From: an uncultured Ignisphaera sp.
GTDB lineage: Archaea; Thermoproteota; Thermoprotei_A; Sulfolobales; Ignisphaeraceae
NCBI GenBank assembly: GCA_938074605.1
Contig: CALJEI010000007.1
Coordinates: forward strand, 1 to 64,000
Direction: 5' to 3'
DNA: 64,000 nt
The translations under genes were made by a program, and so were the position numbers. How positions within the stretch are numbered: the first letter of the stretch is position 1; the number at the start of each line of letters is the position of its first letter. The notes below the pieces were generated by a model that made no database searches, was not told the DNA's origin, and saw nothing but the letters and a program-made list of their open reading frames with translations. Below are positions 17,090 through 25,855 of this stretch, in pieces.

Positions 17090-17339
17090 TTTGCATCACA
17101 TTATATACCATATGTCTAAAATTTATACTTTACTTCCATTTTCTAACACAGTATTAGAAGTAGTTAAAGACTTCATGTTGTTTTAATAACCAAAGACTTT
17201 CTATAGCTGATTAGAGTACAATACTGTAAGCTATATAATTGTTTAAATTGTTGGGTTAAAGTTGGTTGGGTGTTGAAGAAGCTTTGGATAGCACTATACT
17301 ACACTCCTCTCTACGCTATAGATAGATTATGTAATATAT

Positions 17340-18047
17340 TTACTGTAGCTTTAGATAATGCTTTTTTAACATTTTTATTGCACCTCCTATAATTCCCGGT
17401 ATTCTAGATCTATAGAATCTTAGACTTCTCTTTATCTCAATCGCTATTGCTTCTACTTCTGGCGGTCTACCAAATTCTGCTATAAAGGCACCACCTGAAA
17501 AGGGGTGGTCTATAGCAACAGAAAAGCCTTGTTCTTTAAAGTAATTAGCCACCATTTTTACAAGTTCTTTTGATGCTGTTCTATATCCTCTGGATGAAAT
17601 GCAGATATCTGGCCATTTCTTTATATTCTTCATCCCATGTATATCTATAACTATTTTTATTCCCCCTTCTCTAATAACCTCCTCTACTCTTTTCCAAAAT
17701 GGTGTTAAAATAGCATAGGATTTATTTAAATTATAGTCTTGCATGTAAATACCCTCTATTCTATCAATTTTACTTAATGTAGGTAGAATAGCCCATAGCT
17801 CTTCAGCAACAGCAGTTTTATAGGCTATCTCCCACGTATATACATCTACAGCTGAATGATATGGTACTATATTCTTTAATTCATGATATGTATAGAATGT
17901 CTTAAGATATCCACACATTTTTAGACATTTTCTTAAAATTTGAACTACAAGTCTATACCCATCAGATCCAAAGCCATGTACTGCTGTTACTAGTAGTGGG
18001 TATCTCCCCCTAACCTCAATAAAACCCTCAATACCATCAAAATCCAT
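17340..18047 (-). CDS. N-formylglutamate amidohydrolase-like protein
   Basis: About 235 residues. The pattern fits the N-formylglutamate amidohydrolase superfamily: VTAVHGFG near the N-terminus (metal histidine), VIDIHG in the centre and HPFSGGAFI with the later AIEIKRSLR at the C-terminus. Family members are zinc hydrolases of N-acyl amino acids, and some archaeal members have unknown substrates. I start at 18047 because GAGGTGA is placed six bases upstream of that ATG; an ATG-like reading from 18071 has no such support. No histidine-degradation gene is near, so the family name should not be read as function. Confidence 0.7.
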   Translation of the reverse strand: MDFDGIEGFIEVRGRYPLLVTAVHGFGSDGYRLVVQILRKCLKMCGYLKTFYTYHELKNIVPYHSAVDVYTWEIAYKTAVAEELWAILPTLSKIDRIEGIYMQDYNLNKSYAILTPFWKRVEEVIREGGIKIVIDIHGMKNIKKWPDICISSRGYRTASKELVKMVANYFKEQGFSVAIDHPFSGGAFIAEFGRPPEVEAIAIEIKRSLRFYRSRIPGIIGGAIKMLKKHYLKLQ

Positions 18048-18212
18048 AGTAGTCACCTCATAAACTAACATCTTTATCTATATGGTAAGAGGATTCAATT
18101 TTAAACAGATCTATAAACTTTAAATAAATTGCTAAACATTTGTATCGCTACATATTTTTGAGGAGGAAATACTATTATTCTTACTAACTTTGCTACATAG
18201 CTTTAGATATTT

Positions 18213-19451
18213 TCATTGGTTGATTTCTTCTATAATCACTTTAGAGAGTTTCTCTATACCTATCCCTATTTCAGTAATTGTTGGATATGTAAAGTTTAGT
18301 CTCATTGTATCAAAACCGTTTTCATTGTGATAAAATCCTTTGCCAGGCACATATATAACACCTCTACTAAATGCCTTTTGTAAAAGCTTTTCTGTATCTA
18401 TTTCAACATTGAGTTTAATCCATATAAACATACCGCCTATAGGCTTTGTCCACCAGGCGGACTCTATAATATGCTCTTCTATAGCTTTAAGCATTGCATC
18501 TCTCTTTAATCTATATATACTTTTAATTCTAGGTATATTTCTCTCAACAATCCCCTCCCTCAATACAATAGCAGCAATGTATTGGGTAAAAGCTGGTGTA
18601 TGGAGATCTGCTATCTGCTTAAATGGCTCAAGACTCTCTATAATCTCTCTAGGAGCAACTATATGGCCAAGTCTCATCCCTGGGGTTAGAACCTTACTTA
18701 AAGACCCTACATATATAACCCTTCCACTGTAGTCTATTGAAAGTAGAGGAGGTACATATTTATCTTCATCAAATATGATAAGCCCGTAGGCATCATCTTC
18801 AATTATAAGAAAGTCGTATTCTTCAGCAAGCTCAAGTAGATGCTTTCTTCTATCTATAGATAGCGTTACCCCCGAGGGGTTTTGGGCTGTTGGAACTGTA
18901 TAAAGTAGATTGACTTTTTCACCTTTAGATCTAAGTTCTCTAAGTTTTTCCTCAAGAATATCAGTCTTCATACCATCATCATCTATAGGTATGCCAATAA
19001 ATCTTGGTCTTCTTGCTCTAAATGCATTTAAAGCTGCTATATATGTAGGTTCTTCAACAGCTATATAGCTACCCTCATCTAAATACATTCTAGCTATAAT
19101 GTCTATAGCCTGTTGCGATCCTGTGGTAACAATAACATTATCCATACTAGTTTTAATTCCTCTAACCCTATATAGAAAATCTATAAGCTCTTTTATATAC
19201 ATCGATATACCTCTACTAGGCATATACTGAAGTACATCATATCCATAGCTATCCAAAACCTCTACAGCTATTCTCTTAAGATCATCTATAGGAAATGTAG
19301 ATGGATCTGGCAAACCACCTGCAAAACTAATCACATTTCTATCCTCTAAAAATGTAAGTGAATACCTAGCCACTATAGATGCTACATAATCACCGTCTTT
19401 TGATCTAAATCTTCTATAGTCGATCATAACTTTATCCACAAAAATCTTCAT
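18213..19451 (-). CDS. PLP-dependent class I/II aminotransferase (LysN/2-aminoadipate type)
   Basis: About 412 residues, fold type I aminotransferase. Seen are ISFAGGLPDPSTFP near residue 40, the cofactor-binding TTGSQQAID, TVPTAQNPSG, IEDDAYG and the Schiff-base lysine in YVGSLSKVLTPGMRLGH. The C-terminal arginine that binds the substrate carboxylate appears in MRLNFTYP. This subgroup includes 2-aminoadipate and multi-substrate aminotransferases such as LysN. No regulator domain is fused. The substrate cannot be read from sequence. Confidence 0.88.
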   Translation of the reverse strand: MKIFVDKVMIDYRRFRSKDGDYVASIVARYSLTFLEDRNVISFAGGLPDPSTFPIDDLKRIAVEVLDSYGYDVLQYMPSRGISMYIKELIDFLYRVRGIKTSMDNVIVTTGSQQAIDIIARMYLDEGSYIAVEEPTYIAALNAFRARRPRFIGIPIDDDGMKTDILEEKLRELRSKGEKVNLLYTVPTAQNPSGVTLSIDRRKHLLELAEEYDFLIIEDDAYGLIIFDEDKYVPPLLSIDYSGRVIYVGSLSKVLTPGMRLGHIVAPREIIESLEPFKQIADLHTPAFTQYIAAIVLREGIVERNIPRIKSIYRLKRDAMLKAIEEHIIESAWWTKPIGGMFIWIKLNVEIDTEKLLQKAFSRGVIYVPGKGFYHNENGFDTMRLNFTYPTITEIGIGIEKLSKVIIEEINQ

Positions 19452-19720
19452 TGTGTAGGAATAAAACTGTTTATGAAGATAAAGTATATTTAAAAAGTTA
19501 AGACAGGTATAAATCTAGCCTCCACCCTAAATAGTGAAGGGTTTCTAAACATCTAAAATACATCATCCATCTATAAGGTGGTTAAGAGTGTTAGAGCCAT
19601 AAACATATATCTTTAACAAAATTAAGAGTATGAAGTTTAGCTCTTGTTATAGATTTGTATTTGATGGTATAATTGCTTCATCTCTTATAGGTGATGTTTT
19701 TGACTAGCCGTTTCTAAACT

Positions 19721-21052
19721 CTAGCTACTACTATTTGGTGATATGTGTATGGTGTGTGTAGAGCATGAGATGCAGGGGTCATAGCTTCTTATTAGATACA
19801 ATACCCTTTTCTTTATATATTCAACGTTATTTAATTGTCTCTCTATTAGTGTTTCTACCAATTCTTTAATGTCTTGCTCCATTGCTGCTATATTCATGGT
19901 TGTTGGTGTAATGATGTTTGCATATGTTATTAACCCATCTCCACTACATCTATAGTGATGTATTAAAAGTCCTCTTGGTGCTTCAACAATTCCTATACCC
20001 TCGCCTTCTTCCACCATGGTTTTTGCCCTTGGTGTAGCTGGGGTATTTTGTAGCTCATCTAAAACCTCTATGATTTTCTCAAGACAATAAGCTACCTCAA
20101 TGAGTCTAGCTAAATTGTAGAGTAGTGGGTGTTGAGGCCATTTACTTAACACTGCTTTAAAGTCTTTGTAGAATTCTCCACTAACTCCATGTTGTATTTC
20201 CCGCAATGTGGTGAGTCTAGAAAGAGGGCCAACTCTAAATATTTTTTTAGCACCATTTATAGTTATGTACACATTCTTAGAGTAGCTATACTCTATAGGT
20301 TCCTCAACTATAAACTCCATATATCTGCTGGGCTGAAATAGCAGTTCAGCATTGTTATCATCTATAATCTTTACCATACCGTCATAAAACTCTATCTCTT
20401 TACTGCCTACTAATACTGCCATTGACTTTCTTCTATATACTACATCAGTATTGCTTTCAATGAAGCTTTCTATTCTCTCTCTCAGTTCCCCATATAATTC
20501 ACTTAGAATCTTCAATCCATTTTTAGCCTCAGTCCTCATTACATCTATATCTTCCCTCAATGGAAGTTTCAATACACCACCTGGAACAGCATTAAATGGA
20601 TGTACATGTCTCCCCCCACTAATATCAACTATTCGTAAAACACATTTTCGTAGCACTATGAACATTTTAAATAGCTGTGTAGAATATATGTTACGAACCT
20701 CTTCACCATGCTCTATATCTGGATATAGTAGAAAGCCTAATTGTAGTAGGTGGCTTTGAGCTACACCACCTAGCCCCATAACCTCTCTTACCATCCTTGA
20801 AGCTCTAGGAATTTCTACACCAAGTGCAGCTTCTACTGCCTTAACTGAAGCAAGATGGTGTGCAACTGGACATACCCCACAGATACGTGGAACTATATTT
20901 GGTGCTTCCTCAATAGGTCTTCCAATAAGAATTTTCTCAAAACCTCTAAAGCCTTCTGCTCTAAGCTGAACCCTTGCGCCACCCTCCCCAATATCTATAT
21001 ATGCATAGAGATGACCCTCTATACGGGTTACAGGTTTAATCTCTACTAACAT
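19721..21052 (-). CDS. mvhA: NiFe hydrogenase large subunit, MvhA-like (group 3c type)
   Basis: About 443 residues with both nickel-binding cysteine pairs: RICGVCP near residue 57 and DPCISCSTH near the C-terminus. Nine residues follow that histidine and should be removed by a maturation protease. Last gene of the hdrC-hdrB-hdrA-mvhD-mvhG-mvhA operon. The start at 21052 overlaps the end of mvhG and is preceded by GAGAGGAT; a longer start at 21076 is possible. In methanogens MvhADG feeds H2 electrons to HdrABC for flavin-based bifurcation. Here the same set occurs with no methanogenesis genes in view. Direction of electron flow is unknown. Confidence 0.9.
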   Translation of the reverse strand: MLVEIKPVTRIEGHLYAYIDIGEGGARVQLRAEGFRGFEKILIGRPIEEAPNIVPRICGVCPVAHHLASVKAVEAALGVEIPRASRMVREVMGLGGVAQSHLLQLGFLLYPDIEHGEEVRNIYSTQLFKMFIVLRKCVLRIVDISGGRHVHPFNAVPGGVLKLPLREDIDVMRTEAKNGLKILSELYGELRERIESFIESNTDVVYRRKSMAVLVGSKEIEFYDGMVKIIDDNNAELLFQPSRYMEFIVEEPIEYSYSKNVYITINGAKKIFRVGPLSRLTTLREIQHGVSGEFYKDFKAVLSKWPQHPLLYNLARLIEVAYCLEKIIEVLDELQNTPATPRAKTMVEEGEGIGIVEAPRGLLIHHYRCSGDGLITYANIITPTTMNIAAMEQDIKELVETLIERQLNNVEYIKKRVLYLIRSYDPCISCSTHTIHISPNSSS

Positions 21053-21944
21053 CTTTTTCAATCCTCTCTCCACCAACCCTTCTATGATATGGAATTGTTG
21101 AATAGGGTAGTGTAAACATTGATAAAAGGCCTATGGGGTCAGGTATAGCTTTAAGAATTTCTTCTGGTGGTTCAACTGAGTAGAATATACTAAGAGCATC
21201 AATCATATCAGCTGCTTGATCTTTGGAATTAGGTAGAGGGCCCATACAGCCTATACAAGGTGCTCCTTTACTAGGGCATAGAGCTTTACAGCCAGCTAGT
21301 GTTGCTGGACCCATACATAGAATACCCTGCTTTAGAAAACATGTATTTATATCAATATCGTTTAGTGCTAAAAGTTTTCTTCTAGGCTTCTTTAAAGGTT
21401 TTTTATCATCTCTATTAAGTGGACATTCATTACATACACTAACTTTGGGTAATACAAATTCTTTTCCATAGATTAGCGAGTCTAGCAAAGTCTCTATTAA
21501 TGGTTCAGGTGGTGGACAACCTGGAACCATATAGTCAATTTTTACAATGGTGTTAAGTGGTACTATAAATCTTGTGAGTTTAGATCTAGAGTTTGTTGTA
21601 GAGGGTTTTAGAGGGCTGAATATCTCTCTAAGTAATTCTTCTCTCTCAATTGTATTGGCTAGCCCTGGTATTCCTCCAAAACATGCACAGCTACCAAAAG
21701 CAACTATTTTTAAAGCTTTTCTACTAGCTTCTTTAATAATTGCAATATCCTCATAAGTTCTAATTGAACCTGTAACAAACAATATATCTACATTCTCTAG
21801 CTCTTCTCTATCCACTAAAAGTGTTGAATAAGCAATTCTCACCATGCCACTGCCTATAAGCCCACAGAATCTCTCCATAGAGGCTATAGCAACTTCACAA
21901 CCAGCACAATAGGCTAGACTAACAATACCAATGTTTATAGTCAT
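21036..21944 (-). CDS. mvhG: NiFe hydrogenase small subunit, MvhG-like
   Basis: About 302 residues. The proximal-cluster motif CAGCEVA near residue 13, FGSCACFGGIPGL, the VPGCPPPEPLIE block and the later CMGPATLAGCKALCPSKGAPCIGCMGP supply cysteines for three [4Fe-4S] clusters. No twin-arginine signal is present, so it is cytosolic like MvhG. It overlaps mvhD by four bases and mvhA by about 17 bases, in keeping with a tightly coupled operon. Confidence 0.92.
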   Translation of the reverse strand: MTINIGIVSLAYCAGCEVAIASMERFCGLIGSGMVRIAYSTLLVDREELENVDILFVTGSIRTYEDIAIIKEASRKALKIVAFGSCACFGGIPGLANTIEREELLREIFSPLKPSTTNSRSKLTRFIVPLNTIVKIDYMVPGCPPPEPLIETLLDSLIYGKEFVLPKVSVCNECPLNRDDKKPLKKPRRKLLALNDIDINTCFLKQGILCMGPATLAGCKALCPSKGAPCIGCMGPLPNSKDQAADMIDALSIFYSVEPPEEILKAIPDPIGLLSMFTLPYSTIPYHRRVGGERIEKDVSRD

Positions 21945-22381
21945 TTAACCTCTACCTCACGGTACTCTATAAATCTTAGCTTTGGTAGTCTAGTAGCATT
22001 TTCAACAATCTCTTTAGCTATTAAGGCAAATCTATCAGCTTCACCAGCAGCTATCCACTCAAGTCTAAATCTCTCATCCTCAAAACCAAGCTGCTTTAGA
22101 TATGCCTTTAGTAGAGTAGCCCGCACTCTAGCTTTATAATTGCCATTTATAAAGTGGCAATCATATGGTGGATGACAGCCACTCCACAATACTGCATCAA
22201 AGCCGCTGCGAAGAGCTTTAAGCACATAGTAGCTTTTAAACATACCGCTACAGGGTAGTCTAACTATATAGATTTGTGGAGGATACTGAAGCTTACTAAC
22301 ACCAGCTGTTTCAGCAGCAGCATATGCACAATATGTACATGCAAAGACTAAAACTCTTGGCTCTACAGACATTATACTCAC
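21941..22381 (-). CDS. mvhD: MvhD-like [2Fe-2S] electron-transfer subunit
   Basis: About 146 residues. Cysteine motifs are FACTYCAYAAA at the N-terminus, RLPCSGMF and SGCHPPYDCHF, the MvhD/HdrA-partner pattern. In methanogens this protein joins the hydrogenase to HdrA. Its position between hdrA and mvhG, with four-base overlaps on both sides, fits that bridge role exactly. Confidence 0.92.
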   Translation of the reverse strand: MSIMSVEPRVLVFACTYCAYAAAETAGVSKLQYPPQIYIVRLPCSGMFKSYYVLKALRSGFDAVLWSGCHPPYDCHFINGNYKARVRATLLKAYLKQLGFEDERFRLEWIAAGEADRFALIAKEIVENATRLPKLRFIEYREVEVK

Positions 22382-24351
22382 CTTAGTATCTCAGCTACCA
22401 TCTCTTCTACTTGCTTCAGCCCTAGATTTAGAACCTCTATTGCTCTACTTGGGCAAGAACCTACACAAGCACCACACCCCTTACATAAAGCTTCATCAAC
22501 ATAAGCCACATTCCTTCCACCCCTTTCAACAATTTTTATAGCATTGTATTCACAAACAGTAAGACAAATTCTACAGCCACTACACAACTCTTCATCAACT
22601 TTTGCTATATAGGGTTGTGTTTCTATATAGCCTCTTGAAAGTAGTGTTATCACCTTACTAGCAGCAGCACTAGCTTGAGCCACAGTCTCCGGTATATCTT
22701 TTGGTCCAGCAGCTGCCCCACAGATATAAACACCATCAACAGCAGTTTCAACAGGGTTTAACTTTGGATGTAGCTCTAGTAGAAATCCACTACTGGGTAG
22801 AACTCCCAACTTCAATATATTTTTTACAGCCTCTGTACCACGTCCTGCAACTATACCAACCTCAAGAACTACAAAATCAACCTCAATTGATATTTCACGA
22901 CCTAGCGCTGGATCATATGCTCTAACAGATAGTGTTCCATTTGGATTGCCTCTAACCTCACTAGCTCTACCCTTAACTATATAGACCTTTGGTAGCTGCC
23001 TTATCCTTCTATAGAATTCCTCAAAGCCTTTTCCAGAAGCTCTAATCTCATCAGCAAATATAAAGACTTCTGCATCAGGTAAAAGATGCTTAACATACCA
23101 TGTATGTTTTAAGCTAGCCATACATCCAACTCTACAGCAGTAGGGTAGATGTCTTTCATCACGTGAACCAACACAATTTACTATAGCTATACGCCTAGGC
23201 TCTTTGCCAAGTCCAGGTATAATAAGTCTTCCCTCTGTAGGTCCATAGGAGCTAGCTAAACGTTCTAGCTGTAGCCCTGTAACAACATTGGGGTATTTGC
23301 TATAGCCATACTCATAGATGTTTGAAGCATTGTATTCTTCAAAACCTGTTGCAACTACTATAGCACCAACCCTAACCTCTATAACTCCACCCCTTTGGCT
23401 AAAATCTATAGCACCAACTGGACATAGTTTTTCACATATTCTACATACCCCCTTCTGAATATATAGACATGTATTTGGATCTATAACAGGAATACGTGGA
23501 ACTGCCTGTGGATATGGTATATAGATGGCTTTCCTATATGAAAGTCCGGCATTGAATTCATCAATAGCTTTACCAGGGCATTTAGCAATACAAATAAGAC
23601 ATCCTTTACAAAGATCTTCTCTTACATACCTTGGTTTTCTAAGTATTTTAACTAAAAACTCCCCCACTCTACCCTCTATAGACAATACCTCACTATATGT
23701 AAATAGCTTAATGTTTGGATGTTGAGCAACAGCATTCATTAAGGGGCCTAGAATACATATTGAGCAATCAAGTGTGGGAAAGGTTTTATCAAGTTTAGCC
23801 ATATTACCCCCAATACTAGGTTCTTTTTCAACCAAATACACAGTAAAACCAGCATCAGCAATATCTAGAGCAGCCCTTATGCCAGCTATACCACCTCCTA
23901 TAACAAGAGCTGCTGGAATAATGGGGAGTTTCTTACGCTCCAACGGCTTATTGTTTCGAACCTTTGTAATAGCTGCTTTAATAATTCTAATAGCTTTTTC
24001 AGTAGCCTTCTCCTTCTCTCCTTCGTGTACCCATGAACACAACTCCCTTATATTAACCATCTCAAGTAGATATGGATTTAATTCAGCTCTACGAAGAGCT
24101 TCTTGAAATAACGGCTCATGCGTTCTAAAAGAACATGCTGCTACAACAACTCTATCTACACCACTAGACTTTATATTGTTCACCATACTCTCTACACCAT
24201 CTGTAGAACAGAGAAATCTATGGTCCCAGACTACAGCATCTGGTATTCTTCTAATCTCTTTAGCAACTCTCTCAATATCTATAACACCAGCTATATTAGT
24301 GCCACAGTGACATAGAAATACAGCTATCTTAGCTTTACTCAAGCTACTCAC
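22378..24351 (-). CDS. hdrA: Heterodisulfide reductase subunit A (FAD, iron-sulfur)
   Basis: About 657 residues, canonical HdrA length. In order: an N-terminal CHCG and CSTDG cysteine region, the FAD motif VIGGGIAGIRAALDIA near residue 155, four-cysteine ferredoxin motifs (CKGCLICIAKCP and CRICEKLCP), a mid-domain CVGSRDE with CCRVGCMASLKH, and a C-terminal double [4Fe-4S] domain with CSGCRICLTVC and CKGCGACVGSCP. HdrA is the bifurcating flavin subunit. In methanogens it splits H2 electrons between ferredoxin and the disulfide CoM-S-S-CoB. The low-potential acceptor here may be ferredoxin. The disulfide partner in a sugar-degrading archaeon is not known. Confidence 0.95.
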   Translation of the reverse strand: MSSLSKAKIAVFLCHCGTNIAGVIDIERVAKEIRRIPDAVVWDHRFLCSTDGVESMVNNIKSSGVDRVVVAACSFRTHEPLFQEALRRAELNPYLLEMVNIRELCSWVHEGEKEKATEKAIRIIKAAITKVRNNKPLERKKLPIIPAALVIGGGIAGIRAALDIADAGFTVYLVEKEPSIGGNMAKLDKTFPTLDCSICILGPLMNAVAQHPNIKLFTYSEVLSIEGRVGEFLVKILRKPRYVREDLCKGCLICIAKCPGKAIDEFNAGLSYRKAIYIPYPQAVPRIPVIDPNTCLYIQKGVCRICEKLCPVGAIDFSQRGGVIEVRVGAIVVATGFEEYNASNIYEYGYSKYPNVVTGLQLERLASSYGPTEGRLIIPGLGKEPRRIAIVNCVGSRDERHLPYCCRVGCMASLKHTWYVKHLLPDAEVFIFADEIRASGKGFEEFYRRIRQLPKVYIVKGRASEVRGNPNGTLSVRAYDPALGREISIEVDFVVLEVGIVAGRGTEAVKNILKLGVLPSSGFLLELHPKLNPVETAVDGVYICGAAAGPKDIPETVAQASAAASKVITLLSRGYIETQPYIAKVDEELCSGCRICLTVCEYNAIKIVERGGRNVAYVDEALCKGCGACVGSCPSRAIEVLNLGLKQVEEMVAEILR

Positions 24352-25226
24352 CTTTTTACAATATATGGCAGAATTCTATCTATTGGAGAAAGATTAAGGT
24401 TTAGTGCAACATCACTTTCACTTAATCCTATTTGTAAACCAATTAATTGAGATAGAAGCATTACTGATAGCTTTGGCTCATCGCTAAACATTTGCATTAT
24501 AGCCTCCTGCCTAGAGTCAAGCATTTCAAAACAATATGGACATGTTGTTACAAGTAGACTAAATCCCCATCTAGAGGTACCACTAATTTTATTGTATGCT
24601 AACCTCATAGCAAGATTTGGGTTTGTGGCTAGTAGTACAGCTCCACAACAGTCTAGCCTCTCTGGATAGTCTCTAGTTCTAAAGCCTAGAGCTTCAATAA
24701 CTCTCTCCATTTTGCTAGGATTCATAGGGTTGTCAAAAGATGGTGTAGTTGATGGTCTTAAAGCGTGGCAGCCATAGTGTGTAGCCACAACTATATCGCT
24801 GTACTGTCTCCTCTTAGCATTCTCTAGCATCTTAATACCAATAATATCATGGAAGAATTCGATTGGGTGTATAATCCTCGGTATTTCTTTAAGCTCAAGG
24901 CCTTCCTCCTTTAGATGGCTTTTAATACCCTCTAATAATTTTCTATCCTCTTTAAGCCTATAGACAGTTTCTCTAAGCATTAAATAACATCCATTACATA
25001 GAGTAAGAATACCAATGGTTTCAGGATTATGTAGAGAGGCAAGAAGTCTAGCTGTTAAATACAGTGATGTTGATGGATATATGCTTCGAAATGCAAATCC
25101 ACAGCAATTTATATTTCTAGGGACTATAGGCTCTATATTGAGATACTGGAGAACTTTAAGTATAGATACTTCAACAGCAATTTGTTTCACTAAAGTGAAG
25201 CACCCAGTAAAAATTACTACTTTCAT
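24348..25226 (-). CDS. hdrB: Heterodisulfide reductase subunit B (double CCG domain)
   Basis: About 292 residues. Two CCG repeats are intact: first GCFTL, NCCGFAF and LCNGCY; second GCHALRP, DCCGAVL and CPYCFEML. In the methanogen enzyme these hold the pair of noncubane [4Fe-4S] clusters that cleave the heterodisulfide. Keeping all cysteines suggests a working disulfide-reducing site here. It overlaps hdrC and hdrA by four bases each. Confidence 0.94.
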   Translation of the reverse strand: MKVVIFTGCFTLVKQIAVEVSILKVLQYLNIEPIVPRNINCCGFAFRSIYPSTSLYLTARLLASLHNPETIGILTLCNGCYLMLRETVYRLKEDRKLLEGIKSHLKEEGLELKEIPRIIHPIEFFHDIIGIKMLENAKRRQYSDIVVATHYGCHALRPSTTPSFDNPMNPSKMERVIEALGFRTRDYPERLDCCGAVLLATNPNLAMRLAYNKISGTSRWGFSLLVTTCPYCFEMLDSRQEAIMQMFSDEPKLSVMLLSQLIGLQIGLSESDVALNLNLSPIDRILPYIVKR

Positions 25227-25717
25227 TTGCTATCCAAACCTCTTAACATATTTAGTATCTCTTTAAATTTCTCATTACCTATAGGTTCTGGAAGGGGGGC
25301 TAGACCTAGTAGCTCTCTAATATCCTCAGTTGTATAAAAATCTCCATCTTTAGACACTATAGTTTGGCTTGTAAATGCAAGATATGTATTCATAGTATTT
25401 TCAGCCATATTTAGATATATCTTGGGTGCAAGACCCCTCTTTGCAGCTTCATGCTGTAGATATTCAATAATATCGTTTAGAGGTACTTTCTGTGGACAAA
25501 TTTCAACACATTTAAGGCATCGAGCACAAGACCATATACTAGAGCCTCCTATAATCTCCTCATATACATCGCGAAACTCTTTAAATATAGAACTGAGATA
25601 GGCTTTTACAAATAGATTTGGTCGAAGGCCAGCTGGGCAAACACCTATACACTTAAAACAAGTGTAGCATGCTCTAATAGTCTCTAGGGAGATCTCTAGC
25701 AAGATTTCAACCACCAT
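25223..25717 (-). CDS. hdrC: Heterodisulfide reductase subunit C (two [4Fe-4S] clusters)
   Basis: About 164 residues. Two ferredoxin-like motifs CYTCFKCIGVCP near residue 17 and CARCLKCVEICP near residue 63 carry electrons between HdrA and HdrB. It is the first gene of the operon. The ATG at 25717 follows GGTGAGAT. Upstream is a short perfect palindrome between the TATA box and the expected start of transcription. Confidence 0.93.
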   Translation of the reverse strand: MVVEILLEISLETIRACYTCFKCIGVCPAGLRPNLFVKAYLSSIFKEFRDVYEEIIGGSSIWSCARCLKCVEICPQKVPLNDIIEYLQHEAAKRGLAPKIYLNMAENTMNTYLAFTSQTIVSKDGDFYTTEDIRELLGLAPLPEPIGNEKFKEILNMLRGLDSK

Positions 25718-25724
25718 ATTATCT

Positions 25725-25755
25725 CACCATACTATGGTGTGAAACTCCTAAAAAT
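25725..25755 (-). promoter_or_regulatory. hdr-mvh promoter with operator-like palindrome
   Basis: The minus-strand TATA-like element lies at about 25748-25755 (TTTTTAGG), which predicts transcription from about 25726. Between the two sits CACCATA-C-TATGGTG (25725-25739), two perfect 7-base arms around one base. A repressor bound there would block transcription. The function is inferred from position only. Confidence 0.5.
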
Positions 25756-25813
25756 CTTCATAGGCTGTAACTAGAGGTTTTTCAGCCATAGAATGTTGTC
25801 ACCTCATATAAGG

Positions 25814-25852
25814 TTAAAAATTTATGTTGGTGATATCTGGTTTTGGTGGGGT
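25814..25852 (+). promoter_or_regulatory. Promoter and ribosome site of the FucI-like gene
   Basis: TTAAAAAT at 25814-25821 is a TATA box with transcription expected near 25844. GGTGGGG at 25845-25851 then precedes a TTG at 25856. This rules against the longer frame that begins upstream of the TATA box. Confidence 0.5.
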
Positions 25853-25855
25853 ATT

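Noticed and set aside
17270-17395. 40-codon plus-strand frame with GTG start
   Set aside because: Second half is antisense to the end of the N-formylglutamate amidohydrolase-like gene; no independent support.
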